Origin: Phanerochaete sordida
Taxonomy: Eukaryota > Basidiomycota > Agaricomycetes > Polyporales > Phanerochaetaceae
Length of the DNA stretch: 64,000 nucleotides
Reading direction: 5' to 3'
NCBI GenBank assembly: GCA_019973155.2
Contig: BPQB01000030.1
Location: 124,001 to 188,000, forward strand
The notes below the pieces were generated by a model. It saw nothing but the letters and a program-made list of their open reading frames with translations. It searched no databases and was not told where the DNA came from. This document shows, piece by piece, positions 11,278 through 24,200 of this stretch. The position numbers and the translations under genes were made by a program. Each line of letters opens with the position of its first letter. Within the stretch, counting starts at the first letter, position 1.

Positions 11278-12231
11278 AGTAGACACAACGAGGGGAGAGT
11301 CTCTGTACCTTGGACTAGCATCGCAAAATTTATATGCTTTGCCGGGGAACAGCCATGAATCGGTCATCGATTTCCATCTGGCTCTGCTGTCCTCAAAGGC
11401 GCAAGATCTCGGAACGAGACTGCGGGTCAGTGACATTAGCACTTGACAGCGCGCAGCATCGCTGCCCCTTGTAAGCACTTGTACTAACGAGTTCGGGGGG
11501 AACGTGACGAGTATATGTAGCGGCACAGGTTCTCCGGTCCGCCTATGAAGCAAGCTAATAGTTGACGGTAGGCTCTAGCACATATTGAACAGCTTCCGGA
11601 GTGGTGTACGTACCGCTTCGAGCCTTGCGGCATCCTGTACTGGGCCATACATTACCAGAACGCTAAAATACTGGCAAGATGAGGTCAGTTCTTCCCGTGA
11701 TAGACATCAACCCGTGAGAGATATCACCATGGCCACAGTCTAGATCGGTTCCATGGACTGCATGTGAGGGTGTCAGCAACGGAGTTCGTATGATGAAAGA
11801 GTTCAGCTGCCATCTCGTCTCGAGCCCTCCACAGCCTGAGATGCTTGCTTTGTCCAAGACATAATGCGGGTTGCTGAATGTAATCGTGGCAAAGCGGCAC
11901 CATACCGAACTCGCCGCAGAATCAAAGCGTATCAAGTGAGCAAGACAGCAAAGCCTCTGTCATCATACCGCCCAAGCGAGAGAAAAGATACGCGCAGTGT
12001 CATCACGGACACCCATAGTCCGATGGTAAGCCTCGTACGTCGCTGAGCTGAATATATTAACCACGACGGCTCGAGTGTGCATGAGACTAACCTGTCTAAC
12101 CGAGTGTCGACGGAACATTGTGAAGTTGCCAGCCCCTGCAGCCGATTGTACGCGGCTGTTATTCCCCAGGCGATGGCAAGAAATATTACGAAAACTCCAC
12201 CAGAAATACAGCGCGCATTCAGATGACGTAG
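11278..12231. other. Intergenic region with an orphan membrane-helix-like stretch
   Basis: 954 bp between the start of the DUF6534 gene and the stop of the BAH/PHD gene, both on the minus strand. It should contain the DUF6534 promoter. Apart from the stretch at 12,100-12,210, listed separately, no gene is supported. Confidence 0.4.
12100..12210 (-). pseudogene. Possible exon remnant of a DUF6534-like membrane protein
   Basis: The minus strand reads CISGGVFVIFLAIAWGITAA followed by YNRLQGLATSQCSVDTR, a convincing transmembrane helix with a polar tail, and ends at a stop shortly after. The helix resembles a central helix of the DUF6534 family encoded just downstream. I could not find flanking exons in frame on either side. 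It may be a relic of a tandem copy or an unrecognised exon. Confidence 0.27.
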
Positions 12232-13781
12232 TCAGATAGCCACAGGAAATTCTCCACTGCAGTCGGGACAGTGTAACGTGGGCCGCTCGAGGAGCACGGT
12301 CATCCTCTGCAACGCTTGGTCCCAATACGCGACGCGAGGAACTGCAAGGATACGCTGGGTGCCCAGAAAGCGCCAAACAGAGGTCTGCAGTGTCTCGGTG
12401 TGGACCCAACCTTCATCCAGGGCGCTCTCTAGGCGTTCGAGGTCTTCGAAACCCCCCTCGAGCTCCTGAAATACTAGGCGACGCGCGAGGAGAATGTCCC
12501 GCATGTTGCCCGCGATGCTGGACGTGCCTTCTCCCGCGCGCCGCACGATAGGCAATGACGCGATGGCGATGAGCGAGGCGGGAAGGGTGAGCTCCGCGTC
12601 AGGGCCGAGCGCCTGGGTGAGCACGTCTTGTGGGCTCAGAGGGTGGTTCAGGTCTAAGGCGTGTTTGCCGCGGCCCGGGCGCTGGTACGTGAATCGTGCG
12701 AGGCGGGGGTGCAGGATCGACTTGTCGGGGTCGACTGCCAGCCGGCGTACGGCAGGGCTGCCAATGAATTCCGCGTTCTGGGCATTCGATTTGGCGTGAT
12801 GTAGCAGACATGCCTCGTGAAACCATTTGCTGCATTTTGGTCGTGGACAGAAGTGCATATAGTCAGCGCCAAGCTCAGTTCTGCAGGAGATGTCAAGCAT
12901 TGCATATGGATTTTGGGAGCGTACTCACCTGGTCGGCGATTTACCGTCGTTGCTCCGATAATATACGTCCAAGGCTCTGCTGCAAAGATCCAAATGGTTC
13001 GGAAAGGGATCATATGGGATGTTGCAAATACATGTAAATTGACCTGGAAATGGCTACACACCAGTCCGCGATGAGTACAAATAACGTCGTATCTCATTGA
13101 CACATACGAGGATCTTTGGCAAGGCGCTGAGTGAGTCCTTCATGGTATGTCTGCGGAAGTATGACTTCTCGGTGAGCTCTGGTGGCTCAATGTCTTCCTC
13201 ATTCCAAACGTGCACTTTGATGGGCCCTGCTCATATTGTTAGTATCGGGTCCGCTGGTCCAAGACAGAAACTGACGTTTGAAAGTATCCAACCTTACAAG
13301 GTCAAGATGGTCGGATAGTACCCTTTCTCGAGGCGAAAGGAAGTCGGAATTTCTGGCGATAGCCTGTCTAAATATTCAGGTACATGAGCCGCTACGCAAA
13401 CAGGCTTACAGTCCACCAATCCTCGCCGCCTCGATATCGCTTTGCGAGTAGTACCACCGGACTTCAGCCCATCCCTCGATACCGTCCCGAGTCTGGCGGC
13501 GGCGCAAGGACAGTACCTGGCCGACCCATACATTATCTGTGTCGTCGGAGCACATTATGACACTGAAGACGATATGAACTATTCCCGAAGCATCGGTGAC
13601 AGCAAACATCAATGACTTACTCGCAGCCCTTGTGGTAGGTGTGGAGTATGTTCATGTATGCGCCAGCTCTCTCCATCTTGTCCCATTCCTGCTTCGTGGG
13701 CCGTTCGTTCCCAGCAGGATCTGTATCTGAGCCAAAATAGTTCGGCGCGACTTTCCTCTTATAAGACGCTTTCCTTGGCAT
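12232..13781 (-). CDS. BAH-domain protein with PHD-like zinc finger
   Basis: Five or so exons. The N-terminus MPRKASYKRKVAPNYFGSD is basic. A BAH domain follows, with VWVGQVLSLRRRQ, WAEVRWYYSQSDIEAA, DFLSPRERVLSDHLDL and GPIKVHVWNEEDIEPPE. After a linker come DISCRTELGADYMHFCPRP and CSKWFHEACLLHH, a C-x-WFHEAC half-finger typical of PHD folds. The last exon (12,900-12,232) carries a helical region ending LHCPDCSGEFPVAI, with another Cys pair. BAH/PHD pairs read nucleosomes and modified histone tails, so a nuclear chromatin role is inferred. The start codon is shared with a short divergent promoter towards BRO1. Confidence 0.78.
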
Positions 13782-14032
13782 GACTCCGGCTAGAAAGGAT
13801 AGAGCGACTAGCGAATGAAGTTGATTGAACGCAGAGCACCGTAAGAGACAGAAGGGACCAACAGCGTTGAACGAGCCCGAAATGCGGAGAAATGAAGATA
13901 AGATGCGATGGGGGATTAGCGCCTAACGCAGATAAGATAAAACGCATCTCTCCACACGCCCACGCTGAACGTGATGATACTGCGCACTCTACTTCGACCA
14001 CGACCATCCAAACCGGTGCCGGACTATTCGCC
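13782..14032. promoter_or_regulatory. Bidirectional promoter, BAH/PHD gene and BRO1
   Basis: Only 251 bp separate the two divergent start codons, so both promoters overlap or share elements. No TATA box is evident on either strand. Confidence 0.5.
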
Positions 14033-17000
14033 ATGGCGTTGGCAGCGCACCAGTCCCCCATGATCTCTATCCCGAAGAAGGCGACGGAGGAGGTCGACTG
14101 GACGACGCCCATCCGCTCCGCGATCTCGCAGTCATACGGCGAGGATCCAGACAGTTACGCAACGGAATGCGCGAACCTACACCGATGTCGGCAGGATGCG
14201 GTCATAGGAGCAGGTAGCGATATGACAGGTGCGTCGCGTACAGTGCTCTGCAACAGAGTGATCTCACAACCTTCACAGCGCGCGATCTTCTGTACAAGTA
14301 CTTTGGGCAGCTCGAGCTCCTCGAGCTACGATTCGCCGAAATCCGCGTCAACTTCCCATGGCGCGACGCGTTTACGAACAAGCTTACGACACAGACCTCC
14401 ATCGCATACGAGAAGGCATGCATCATCTTCCAGATAGCCGCGACACACTCTGCCATCGCCGCGTCCCAGAACCGGTCCGATCCCGAGGGCCTCAAGAGGG
14501 CATTCTACTACTTCCGGACGTGCGCAGGCATGCTCACGTACATCAACGATAACTTCCTGCATGCACCATCAACCGACCTGAGCCGCGAGGTCATCAAGTT
14601 CCTTGTCGGCATCATCCTCGGGCAGGCGACTGAGGTCTTCTTCGAGAAATGTATGGACGAGAAGAAGAGTCCAGCCTTGATCTCCAAGATAGCTGCGCAG
14701 GCCGCATTCACGTACACTGGCTTAGCCGAGGAAGTGAAGGAGTTTATGGGCAAGGGCATCTTTGACAGGAATTGGGTGACCGTGATCCAGGTACTGCATA
14801 TCATGTCGCGCATATATGCAACTCCTGACCTTCTATATAGACCAAGGCAAAGTATTTCGTGTCGCAAACCCAGTATTACCGTGCGTTGGCTGACAATGCG
14901 TCGGGCAAGCATGGCGACGCCCTCGTTCGCTTCATCTATGCCGAGACCCAGGCCAAGGAAGCCAACCGGACTGCGCAGTCTTTCGCATCTCTCTTTGTCA
15001 CACAAATGTCCCCCAATCTCCCACCAGATGCTGGACCATGTCTTGCTGATCTTACCAAAGCCCACCTTGCTCTCTGCACTGAGAAGAAGACCGAGGCGCA
15101 ACGCGAGAACGATCTCATCTACAACAGCATCCTCGTACCCTTTGAGACGCTTCCTCAAATCGAGAAGACCGCCGTCGCGACGCCTATCTCGATCCAGGAC
15201 GTATACGGCACACCTGAGGTGCAGAAGGTCATCGGTCCCGACATGTTTGTCCGCCTCATTCCACTCAGTGTGCACGAAAGCGCAAGCGTGTATTCCGAAG
15301 AGAAGGCCAAACTTGTGCGTGGCGAGGTCGAGAAGGCCGACGAGGCCGAAGCGGAGGTCAAGAGCGCACTCGACTCGCTCGGCGTGAAGGAGGGCCTCGT
15401 GCGCTACCGCGCGATCGCGGAAGGGGAGGTCCACGGCGACATCGAGATCCCGGTCGACGTGCGGCGCTGGCGCGAGGACATCACGGTCATGGAGCAGCGC
15501 GAGCCCGTCGAGGGGCTTCTCGCGGAGCTTGCGCGGCTCAAGTCGAGCGTGCAGCGCGAGCTCGAGGAGGCCAGCCGCGAACTCGATGCCGAGAGCCGCG
15601 AGTGCGAAGCGATGCGCGTCAAGTACGACCACCTCTGGACGCAGGCGCCGTCCGCGACGCTCACGAAGAGCCTCCGCCAGGACCTCAAGTCGCACTTTGG
15701 CGCGCTCGAGGCCGCCGCGGCGTCCGACCAGCAGGTCGTCGTCCTATGGAACTCGGTCCGTGAGGAGATCGGTCTGCTGCTGTCGCCGCAGGTCGAAGAC
15801 GTCTTCCGCGCGAGCACGGAACGCGCGGGTGCCGGATCGGAGAACCTGCTAGACCTCGATGTTGCGAGTGAAACCCAGGATGAGCAGGAGCGAGCGAACG
15901 TCGCGCATCTAGTCCACGAGATTGAAGACCGACTTGGGCGTCTCAACAAGATCTCTCGGGAGCGCAACGAGGTTCTGAAGGATTTGAAGGAGAAGGTAAG
16001 GCTGCTGCTGTACTGCTCAACTAGGCGTTGACGTATGTCATCCACAGATACAAAGTGATGATGTCTCGCATCTTCTGCTCCTGCACCGACGCAACCCTGG
16101 AGCCGAAGGGTCTCTGTTTGCGGGAGAGCTAGAGAAGTTCAAACCGTTCCAGCAACGCCTCACTGCTACTGTTCATCACGAGCAGACGACATTGCAGGAG
16201 GTGACTCAGCTTTGGCGTGCGCTCAAGGAATTAGCTAGTCGTGGCCCTGGGGCAAAGAAGTGGGAGGAACGCGAGCGCAGGAAGAAGGATACCGTTCAGC
16301 GGTTCTCACAAGCCCGAGACGGCTACATGGAAGTTCGTGACGGTCTTGCGTACGTGTGACTAGCTTCCTTGGAGGAGCGCGACCGTGCTGACCATTTCAA
16401 TAGGAAGGGCCTGCAGTTCTATCGTGATCTCACAGAGCTCTCGAACGAGCTCAAGCGCAACGCAAAGCGGTTTGTGTCTGAGCGTGCGGCAGAGCGTCAC
16501 GGTATTGCGTCCTCTGCGGAGACTCAGAGACGGCTGGCTGCCACACCTACTTCTCCGCCACCACTCGCCGAGAAACCACGTCCTCCGCCGCCGCCCCCGA
16601 AAGCTCCTCAGTCACCAATAGCAGGTCTCAATTCGTCCTTCGCGTCTATGAATATGCAAAGCTCGAGCGCTCCACCACCTCCGTCGAGCCAAGGCTCTTG
16701 GAGTTCTCCGCCAGTATCCGCCTATGGCTCCCCTCCGCCTCCCCTTACACACAATCGTACCGGCTCACTCCCTCCCCCGCCACCACCACCTTCTCATGCA
16801 CAGTCGCCGTACCAGGCTACAGCCCCCGCACCTGATCCTTGGGCGGCTCTCAGCATGTTCGACAGCCCATCAAAGCCGTCGTACTCGCAGCCTACGTCCA
16901 CACCCGCCCCTCCATCAGCACCTCCACGGCCGCCACCGCCACCCCAGCAATACTCGTACGGCGCGGCACCCCAGGCGGCGTCGCCTCCGTACGGTCAGCC

Positions 17001-17295
17001 TCAGCGCCAACCGTCGTATCCTCCGCCGCCACCGCAGAACCAGTACGGCGGCGGGTACGCGTACCAGACGCCTCCACCTCCACCTTCTCAGCAGCCTGGG
17101 GGCGCTGGCCTGCCTCCGCCTCCACCGCCGATCTCGTATCAGTCGCAGCAGTACGGCGCGCCGCCGCCGCCTCCAGCACAGTATCCCTCGCAGCAGCAGC
17201 CACAACAACCACAGCAGCAGCAGCAGGCGTACCAGTATCAATACCCGGGCTTTCCTCCGCCGCCTGCGCAGTCCCAGTACGGGCGGTACTCGTGA
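14033..17295 (+). CDS. BRO1: Vacuolar sorting protein Bro1 (ALIX/PalA-like ESCRT adaptor)
   Basis: Five exons give roughly 1,000 residues. [20 protein letters not shown] and [19 protein letters not shown] open a BRO1 domain, followed by [39 protein letters not shown] and a helical solenoid with [19 protein letters not shown]-domain-like coiled coil follows ([20 protein letters not shown]). From about 16,550 the tail is a Pro/Gln/Tyr-rich low-complexity segment with many PPPPPP tracts, typical of Bro1/ALIX. Bro1 binds Snf7 (ESCRT-III) at endosomes and recruits the deubiquitinase Doa4. The start (LISIP/DWT type) fits Bro1 better than its paralogue Rim20/PalA, which cannot be fully excluded. The ATG lies in CGCCATGG context. 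Confidence 0.9.
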
Positions 17296-17981
17296 GTTAT
17301 TGGTCATCAGCTGGAGAATTGTGTATGTATCGGATGGAATAGACATCGCGCTGTTGTACGTCTATGCTGTAATTCATTTGTGGGCGTGCCGCCCGCCCAG
17401 CGACCGGCGGAGCATTGAGCGTGTTGGAGGGCTGCGATCCTGGGCAAAATATAGCGCGTCCAGTACGTATCCGAAGCCGGCGTAAATGTCAAGAGACGGT
17501 GCCCGTCGAGCATCATCGATCATCTCCAACTTCAGCTCTCGACAGCAATCGCTCCGCACGACGGTGACGAGAATTAGTACATGAAGGCACCAGCATATAC
17601 TGAAGTGTCTGTCAGATATATTTGGAGCGAGTGCAGGAGTACGCGATGGCCTCATATGCAGCGTTTCATCGACATCACTGGGCAGATCGCCATTCAAAGT
17701 GAGTAGCAGCCAACACTGATATTTTCGCTTCAAGTAGGAAGCGCAACTACAACGACGATGAGAATGTATCCAAACCAGTGAAGGCCATATGCTACGAAAG
17801 GCGTAAGGGTTTAGACCGCGATAGATGAAGTAATAGAAAGAAAGTCGTAACATAGAAGTCCGTCTACACGAATAAGCTTAGGGATAAATATGAGCTGTCG
17901 CGATACCCCGGTATATAGATATGATGACTGTCCGATGTGCAAGTGTCACCAATGAGTTCACGAGCCGTCCAAGGAGGATCC
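17296..17981. other. Convergent intergenic region, BRO1 and Rds1-like 1
   Basis: 686 bp between convergent 3' ends. On the minus strand 17,820-17,740 could encode VAYGLHWFGYILIVVVVALP and then a stop, a membrane-helix-like end. No start, family or complete reading frame could be assembled around it, so no gene is called. Confidence 0.35.
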
Positions 17982-19205
17982 CTAGTTGAACGAGCTGTCG
18001 GCACCAGAAGGAACGGGGATATTGAGCATCGCGACACCAGAGACGGTGTCCTCGAGCTCTGGGAAGCCCTGGTCGGTGGTGACAACCTGTGCCCAGACCG
18101 CGCCGGCAAGGCCGGCCGGGATCGTCGTCGTGTTGTCTTGCGCGATGGGCGAGAAGCTGACGTTGAGGCCGCCATGGAAGTACGCGAGGAACTTTCCGCT
18201 CGACGGCGCGTTGTTCGGCGCCATCGTCAGGTTCGTGTCGACGATGGGGAAGTTGCTCGGGCTGAAGTCGGGCGCGCCGATCGCGACGGTGACGTTGGTG
18301 CCGACGGTGATGTTGAAGGAGGGCGTCACTGTGAGCGCCGGTACTGGCTCAACAACGAGAGGGAAGTTTGTGGACGGGCAAGAGACGATGAAGCCAGCTA
18401 TGATGTTCCAGAAGGTCAGAGATATGATGGCAGATCAGGAGGACAAGAGAGCTTACAAGCGAGCGAAATAACCTGGGTCATGTTCAACGGGGTGTCGAAC
18501 GGACCGTACCATGGTGCGAGACCATTCAGGCCGGAGAGGAATGAAGACTGGCGAGCCTCAACACCCTCGATGGACTACGGAGGTAAGATGCGTCAGCCCG
18601 TGCCATGCGTTTCAACTCCGTATGACGTACAGCAGCAGTGGTAAGGATCTGCTTGTTCTGGAGGACCTGCAAGCCGCCCATGTAGGCAGCCTCACCGGTC
18701 GACTCCAGCGCGAAGGAGATAGCAACCATGTCGGCGGGCTGGTGAACGGGGCTGAGGGCGGTCATCAGAGGCTGAAACCGCATACCGGTGGCGCATTACG
18801 TACAAAGAGTAGTTACAAGGCTGTGGCGCGAGGGGGCCGAGGACGCTCTGCAGGAGCGAGACGTGGACGAGCTCGTGCTCGAGGATTTGTTCGAAGCGGC
18901 CGCGGGCACCCTCCGGGAATCCTGCGGCGGTGAAGTCGGAGTCGTTGAACATGCTCAGGCCGAGTGTGTAGAAGTTGACCTCCAAATTCTCGAGGTTCGT
19001 GGCGAACGCCAGGACCTCAAGATCTAACCGAGCGTTAGACCCGGCAGTGAGGCGACGCGACGATTGACATACCACTCTGGGCTAGGCCGAGGGGGTTGGA
19101 GCCATTGGCCTTGCTGCCACTGCCCCAGCGGGCGTCGAGATGGGGAGCAGCGAAGACGGTGCTAGCGGCGCTCAGGCCGGCGAGGACGATGTTGCTGAGA
19201 TGCAT
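17982..19205 (-). CDS. Rds1-like ferritin-fold secreted protein (copy 1)
   Basis: About 330 residues from five exons. A signal peptide (MHLSNIVLAGLSAASTVFA, then APHLDARWG) precedes a ferritin-like helical domain: LEVLAFATNLENLEVNFYT, GRFEQILEHELVHVSLLQSV and LGPLAPQPCNYS. Glu and His residues (ENLE, EQILEHE) sit where ferritin-like folds bind metal. The C-terminal half is a beta-rich domain (PSFNITVGTNVTVAIGAPDF, LNVSFSPIAQDNTTTIPAG). The family includes fungal stress-response protein Rds1 and plant desiccation-related proteins; the biochemical role is not established. A paralogue lies 13 kb downstream on the same strand. Confidence 0.82.
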
Positions 19206-21238
19206 GTTGGAGGTGGCGAAGAGGGTGATCTTGGGCTCAGCGTTGACGAGGCAAGACAGCACGCCCCGCTACAGCATTTATAGTGTGCGCCTCGTCCAAA
19301 ACCTACACAGCTGCGATTGAATAGAAGACTGCGTATGTGCTCCAGCACTTGATTCCGCTCCGACATGCCCGCCGAGACTCGATCGGGCACGGGCGAGTCA
19401 CCTGTTCAACCCGTTCATGGCGACATGCGTAAGGACATGAAACAGCTTGCGCACATGTGTGGTTCGTGCAGCTGCAAGTGTTGGCACTGCCATGCTTGAA
19501 ACGTCTTCTATGCGCGGGGAGCTATCTATATCCTCAGGGCAAGATTTGATTCGACTGTTAATATCCTGATGAACCTAGAGAAAGGACACTTGTACGCACC
19601 GCTATGGTACTGCTCTGGCCTCTGCGCATCGCTCGCAGCATTCGCCACTCGAGCCACCATCTTGATCTGTCTCACAGGGGCTCCAATAGAGTGACTGAAC
19701 GAAATGAACACCGCTCCACTCGTCCGGTTTCACAGCGCAGTTTTGCTTCAACGTGGGACGACGAACGCGAGGCGTGACAAATGCGCCCGCGCCTCGCCCG
19801 CCACATTCCGTAAACTCCGGCGGCGGCGCCAGCGTGCAGCCCGTGCACCACGCCGGCCGTGGTGCGTGTACGCCTCCTGCCGCGGCACAGCCCAGGCCCA
19901 GCACCAACGTGACGGGATTCGTCACCTGGGGACGGCGAGCGCGGCGCCCCTGATCGGCAGAGGCGACGTCCAAGAGGCCGGGGTGCTGCTGACGCACCGC
20001 AGGCCATGCTCCGAGGGCAGGGCACTGCTCGAGAACGCGTGCACGCCCGCGCCGCCGCGTCTCAGCGCGTCCTGCAGCCAGCCGCATGTCCCCGAAGGCG
20101 CGGTTCGTGTACATCTTGCACAGGGCTCCCTGGCTGAAGCATGACCTCCACGGAGTTCGGCCTTCGCTGGTCTCGGAAACCGGGCAGGCGCGAGAGCGAG
20201 GACGTCACGGTACGCGTCGAGGGCAGATGTTTGCGGGGGCAGTGTAATGGGGCGCGAGGAGGCAGGCGCGGATGCCCGAAACGGTTCGACGGAGGCATTT
20301 CCCGGCAAACTAGACACTGCGGGACAGCCATTTCGAGGATTTCAGGGCAGTCTGGAACGAGGGCCCTTGCGCACCGGACATGCAGCTCGCGATCTCCTGT
20401 CAGGCATTTTTTGTCATTGGTGTGGCGGATATGTGGGATGGTGTGACTCCTTGAGCCCGAACGGCGTGGATCCGCCCATAAGAGGTGAGAACCGCGTCGG
20501 GGCGCCAGATGGCTTCGGGGACTCCTGTAGCGATTTATGCAATAATGACGTCTCCCCTGTCTGAGTACGCACCATTTGCTGGTAGAGGAAGAGACAGGCG
20601 GGAGGATAATCGCGGTCAGCTGAATGACAGACCCATCGGTTGGGGCGCGCGGAGTCTTACCGCGGATGTCTCTGCGCGATTCCTTGAAAGTGCTCCAGAG
20701 CCCGAATCCATGGGCTGTGCGCAATATCCACGCATTCGGCCTGGTCCTACGCACTGTAAAACGTCTCGCATTAGCAAGTCAGGCACGGTTACAAGTGGCT
20801 CACCTTCGCCCAGCGCCCTGTACAACCTGTCAAATGGCCGGGGCCTACCTCAAGCGAGAAACCGCGAGTCTTACCAACGAAAGTAGTGACCAACCCATCC
20901 AAATGACATTAATAACACAACGCTTCTAGATTACACGATCAGAGATGGGGTGAGGTAAAGGTAACGTGCGTGCGGAATTGGAAACGAGAGCAAGGGAGCG
21001 GAATAATGAGCAGCACCAGGAGCAAGGGCCGAAGGGGAGGGAACGTCGAGATGATAATGAAATATTAACAGAGAATAGCACGATACCATGATAGATAGAT
21101 AACGGGAGATAGGCTGGACATTGAGCGATGGGACGCAGGATGGCGGAGGCCGGAGGCGCAAGGCAGAGGATGTCCGCCGAAGAGGGAACAGACGACGGAA
21201 CGGTCCTCCACGCGGCGCTCGAGATTCAAACCGCACCC
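19206..21238. other. Intergenic region, Rds1-like 1 to the zinc-cluster factor gene
   Basis: About 2 kb with no supported gene. A GC-rich block (about 19,700-20,330) has open frames on both strands but no consistent exon structure or recognised domain. The 3' end (20,900-21,120) is AT-rich with GATAGATAGATAA-like repeats and probably holds the terminator of the transcription factor gene. Confidence 0.4.
19276..19282 (-). promoter_or_regulatory. TATA box of Rds1-like copy 1
   Basis: The minus strand reads TATAAAT 71-77 bp upstream of the ATG at 19,205, in the context CACTATAAATGC. Position and sequence fit an inducible fungal promoter and support the chosen start. Confidence 0.55.
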
Positions 21239-24200
21239 TCACCGTCGACTATACCGCGGATCTTGCGCACGATCATGCGGCGGCGGCGGCGGCGGATGCG
21301 TCGGCGTGGGCAACTCATGCTGCATGAAGGACGTCCAGGTCTCTTGGAGGCTGTACGTTCCGGAGTGCACAGACAGCACCCTGGGCGTCTGCTGCGCATG
21401 CGGGGAGTGCGTAGCTTGGTGGGCGTGTGGCGCAGGATATGCAAGCTCATGCGACTGCGGGGGCTGCTGGATCTGTTGCGGGTGGTGGGGCGGTAGATGC
21501 GACGGCTGGTGAGCGTACGCGGACTGCTGGAGCTGGTGTGAGGAATGGTGTGGGGAATGATGCACAGGGCGGTGCGCAGGATACTGTGAAAGCTGCGCCG
21601 CCGCGTACTCAGCAGACTGCGCGTGCAGGGGCGGCGGCCGACCGTGTGCCGGAGAATGCAGATACGGGCTATTCCCAGGATCGTGGTACGCCGCAGGCTG
21701 CGCGTAGTACGGGTCTGCGGGCGCCGACGGTTGCCAATACTGTCCGTGCTGCGCCTGCTGCTGCTGCGGGTCCAGGATGTACGCCGGCGCAGACGGAGGA
21801 GCTGTCGCGGAATAGTCCGCCGGAGCGCGCGCTGTCGTGGTAGCCCCGCCGTCGACGCCGCCGTAGACCGGCACGGCATATCCTTCCGAGTGAGGGTCTG
21901 CAGGATGCTGGTGGTCGGAGAAGTGCTGCTGGGGCTGGTGCGGCGAGTGGTACACGGCCTCGTACATCACCTGCTGCGAGCGAGCCGATGCCGGCGACGA
22001 CTGCACCTCCTGCTGCCACCGCCAGTCTGGCTCTTCCGGTGCCTGGTACCCCACGACACGCGGCTCATACTCCTGTGCGGGCGACGCTTCGACGTACGCA
22101 CGGCCTGCCTTCGCGTCTGCAAGATGCGGCGGCTCGACCGCGGGGTACTGCTGCTGCGCCTGTTGCTGTGCGTCGTGTATCTGCGCGTCGAGCTGTCCAT
22201 CGAACGCGCGCATGTCGTCGACAAGCATCGGGTGCACCGCGCTGCCGTACGTGCTGAGGCTCGGCATGTCCTCGGGCGTCTCTGGACCGTTCGTGACGAC
22301 GGGCGACTGCGACGCGCGTGCGGAGTCGCCGCTCGAGGTGGAGGCCTCCGTCGAGGCCGGGGAGTGCACGCTTGGTGAGACTCGGTGTCGGGCTGGTGAA
22401 GGTTTCCGCGCCGGAAGAGGCGCCTTCGTGGTGACGGTCCGCGTGCGCCCGCTGAAGATGGAGAGTTCGTCTTGCTGTTCGCCGCTCGCGTCGCGTGGTG
22501 TGAATATGTCTTTAGTGGGGCGGGTGTAGCCCTCGCCGAAGGTGTGGTACGCCTTCTGGTGCAGCCGCCGCAGTATGGGCTTCACGGGTAGATGGTCGTG
22601 TCAGCACCGGTTCTCCACTATTCGAAATACTGTGCGATTCTGACCAAGTACGCTGGCCGCGGTCGCACGCGCCGAGCGCCGAGATGACCGCCACGGAGGG
22701 CGTCGTAGGATGCATCTCCAGCATACTTGGGCAGAATGGTACAGCACACCGCAGCGCGCGACTCACCAGGAACTTGACGGCTCGTCCGCCATAGGGCGCG
22801 GCCTGCTCGAAGAGCAGCACAGCCAGCCGGAGCTCGCCGAGGGCAGCGTGCGCCGTCTTCGTCGTGCCGCCGTGCGTGACGACCGACGCAAGCATGACCT
22901 GTTCCCGACTTGCATCAGCACCCGCGCGCGGCACGCCAGCAGGGCACTCACCGCCGACGAGAACGCATGCGTCCAGAGCACCCAGAAGCGCGCGATCTGC
23001 ACGGGGTTGATCGCGAACTGCTCGCGGAGCGACGCGATGAGCCCGCACGCGCTGCGGTAGCCCGCGAGGAACGACGGCGCGTACTGGCTGCGCAGCGGCT
23101 CCTTCGGGTGGTCCGCGAGCGCCTGCGCGAAGAAGCAGCGGTGGACGTACAGCAAGGCTGTTGCGAAACGCGTCAGCAGCGGCGCGGCGGCGAAGGGGAC
23201 CGGGGTGCGCACTGAGTTCACGGTAGTTGATCGGCATGAAGTGCTTCATGGTCTCGCTGAGCGAGGCACCCTTCGGTGGTGGCTGCTGGGCGTACGGTGG
23301 GAGCGCCACATCGCGGATCTTACGATCGAGCTCGAGGATGGCGGAGTACTTGGGGGCGCGGGAGAGGAGTGTCACCTCGACGACCGCGGAGACGCACTCC
23401 TTCCCCCACGTCGCCTTCCAGAACGGAACTGAAGCGGCGTCAGTTACACATGACGACGCGGAGACGAGAAAGACTGACAGCTTGGCTCTGGTGTACCGTC
23501 CTCCGCCAGGGTCTGATCGGGATCCGCAGGGAGCTCGGCATCCACGTATGGCAGCGCGAATGATGGAAGGCGGCCGGTAGCCAAAGCCTGCGAAAGCGGA
23601 GTTCAGTGAGTAGCTGACATCGGGTTATCGCTGATCACGCACCTGCCAGCAGTCGGTTATAAAGAGCTCCCAAAAGAGTGCCCGTCGTTTTTGGACCTCC
23701 GCAGGCGACAGCTTCCATCTAGCACAGTCGCGATCTGCAGAGAGGGTGAGTTCACGCCGCTGTCCTACCAGATGACGTAGTACTCACGGAGGCCGACCTG
23801 TGGCAACATTGATCAGCGAGCACATTCCCACGAAGCCAAAGCGAGCGAGCACTCACGCTCTGGGCCAGCTTGCATGCCAATCCCATCAGTGCCCATGTCG
23901 TCTCGATGCTGTGCTCGTCGGCAACGAGCCCCTGGTAGATGCCCATGAGGCTCAGCGTTTGGACAGTCGCGATGCTCGGGGGTCGGTCCAGCACTGGCTC
24001 GATGTTCAGGGCCGCTCGGCATAGCTGATAGTACGTTGACGCCTCGACGTTGTGCGGAGCTGGCGGTAGCTCGGGGTCGGTCAGCGCGCCGAAGCAGAAG
24101 ACGACGAACAGCAGCGCGAGCTCGTGCGCCGTTGCGCGCCCTGCGGAGGACCTGACAAAGGCCGAGCTCGACACCACAAGCGTCGGCTGCGGAGGGCTGT

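Noticed and set aside
14508..15695. 395-codon open frame antisense to BRO1
   Set aside because: Shadow of BRO1 exons with no recognisable motif.
17740..17825. Tail-anchor-like helix VAYGLHWFGYILIVVVVALP ending in a stop, minus strand
   Set aside because: No upstream exon in frame, no start and no family match could be found.
20040..20330. Possible LYR-motif protein on the minus strand (SALDAYRDVLALA followed by basic sequence)
   Set aside because: The LYR-like start and a plausible continuation (MYTNRAFGDMRLAAG) lie in different frames without a convincing intron, and the block is GC-rich enough to yield such frames by chance.
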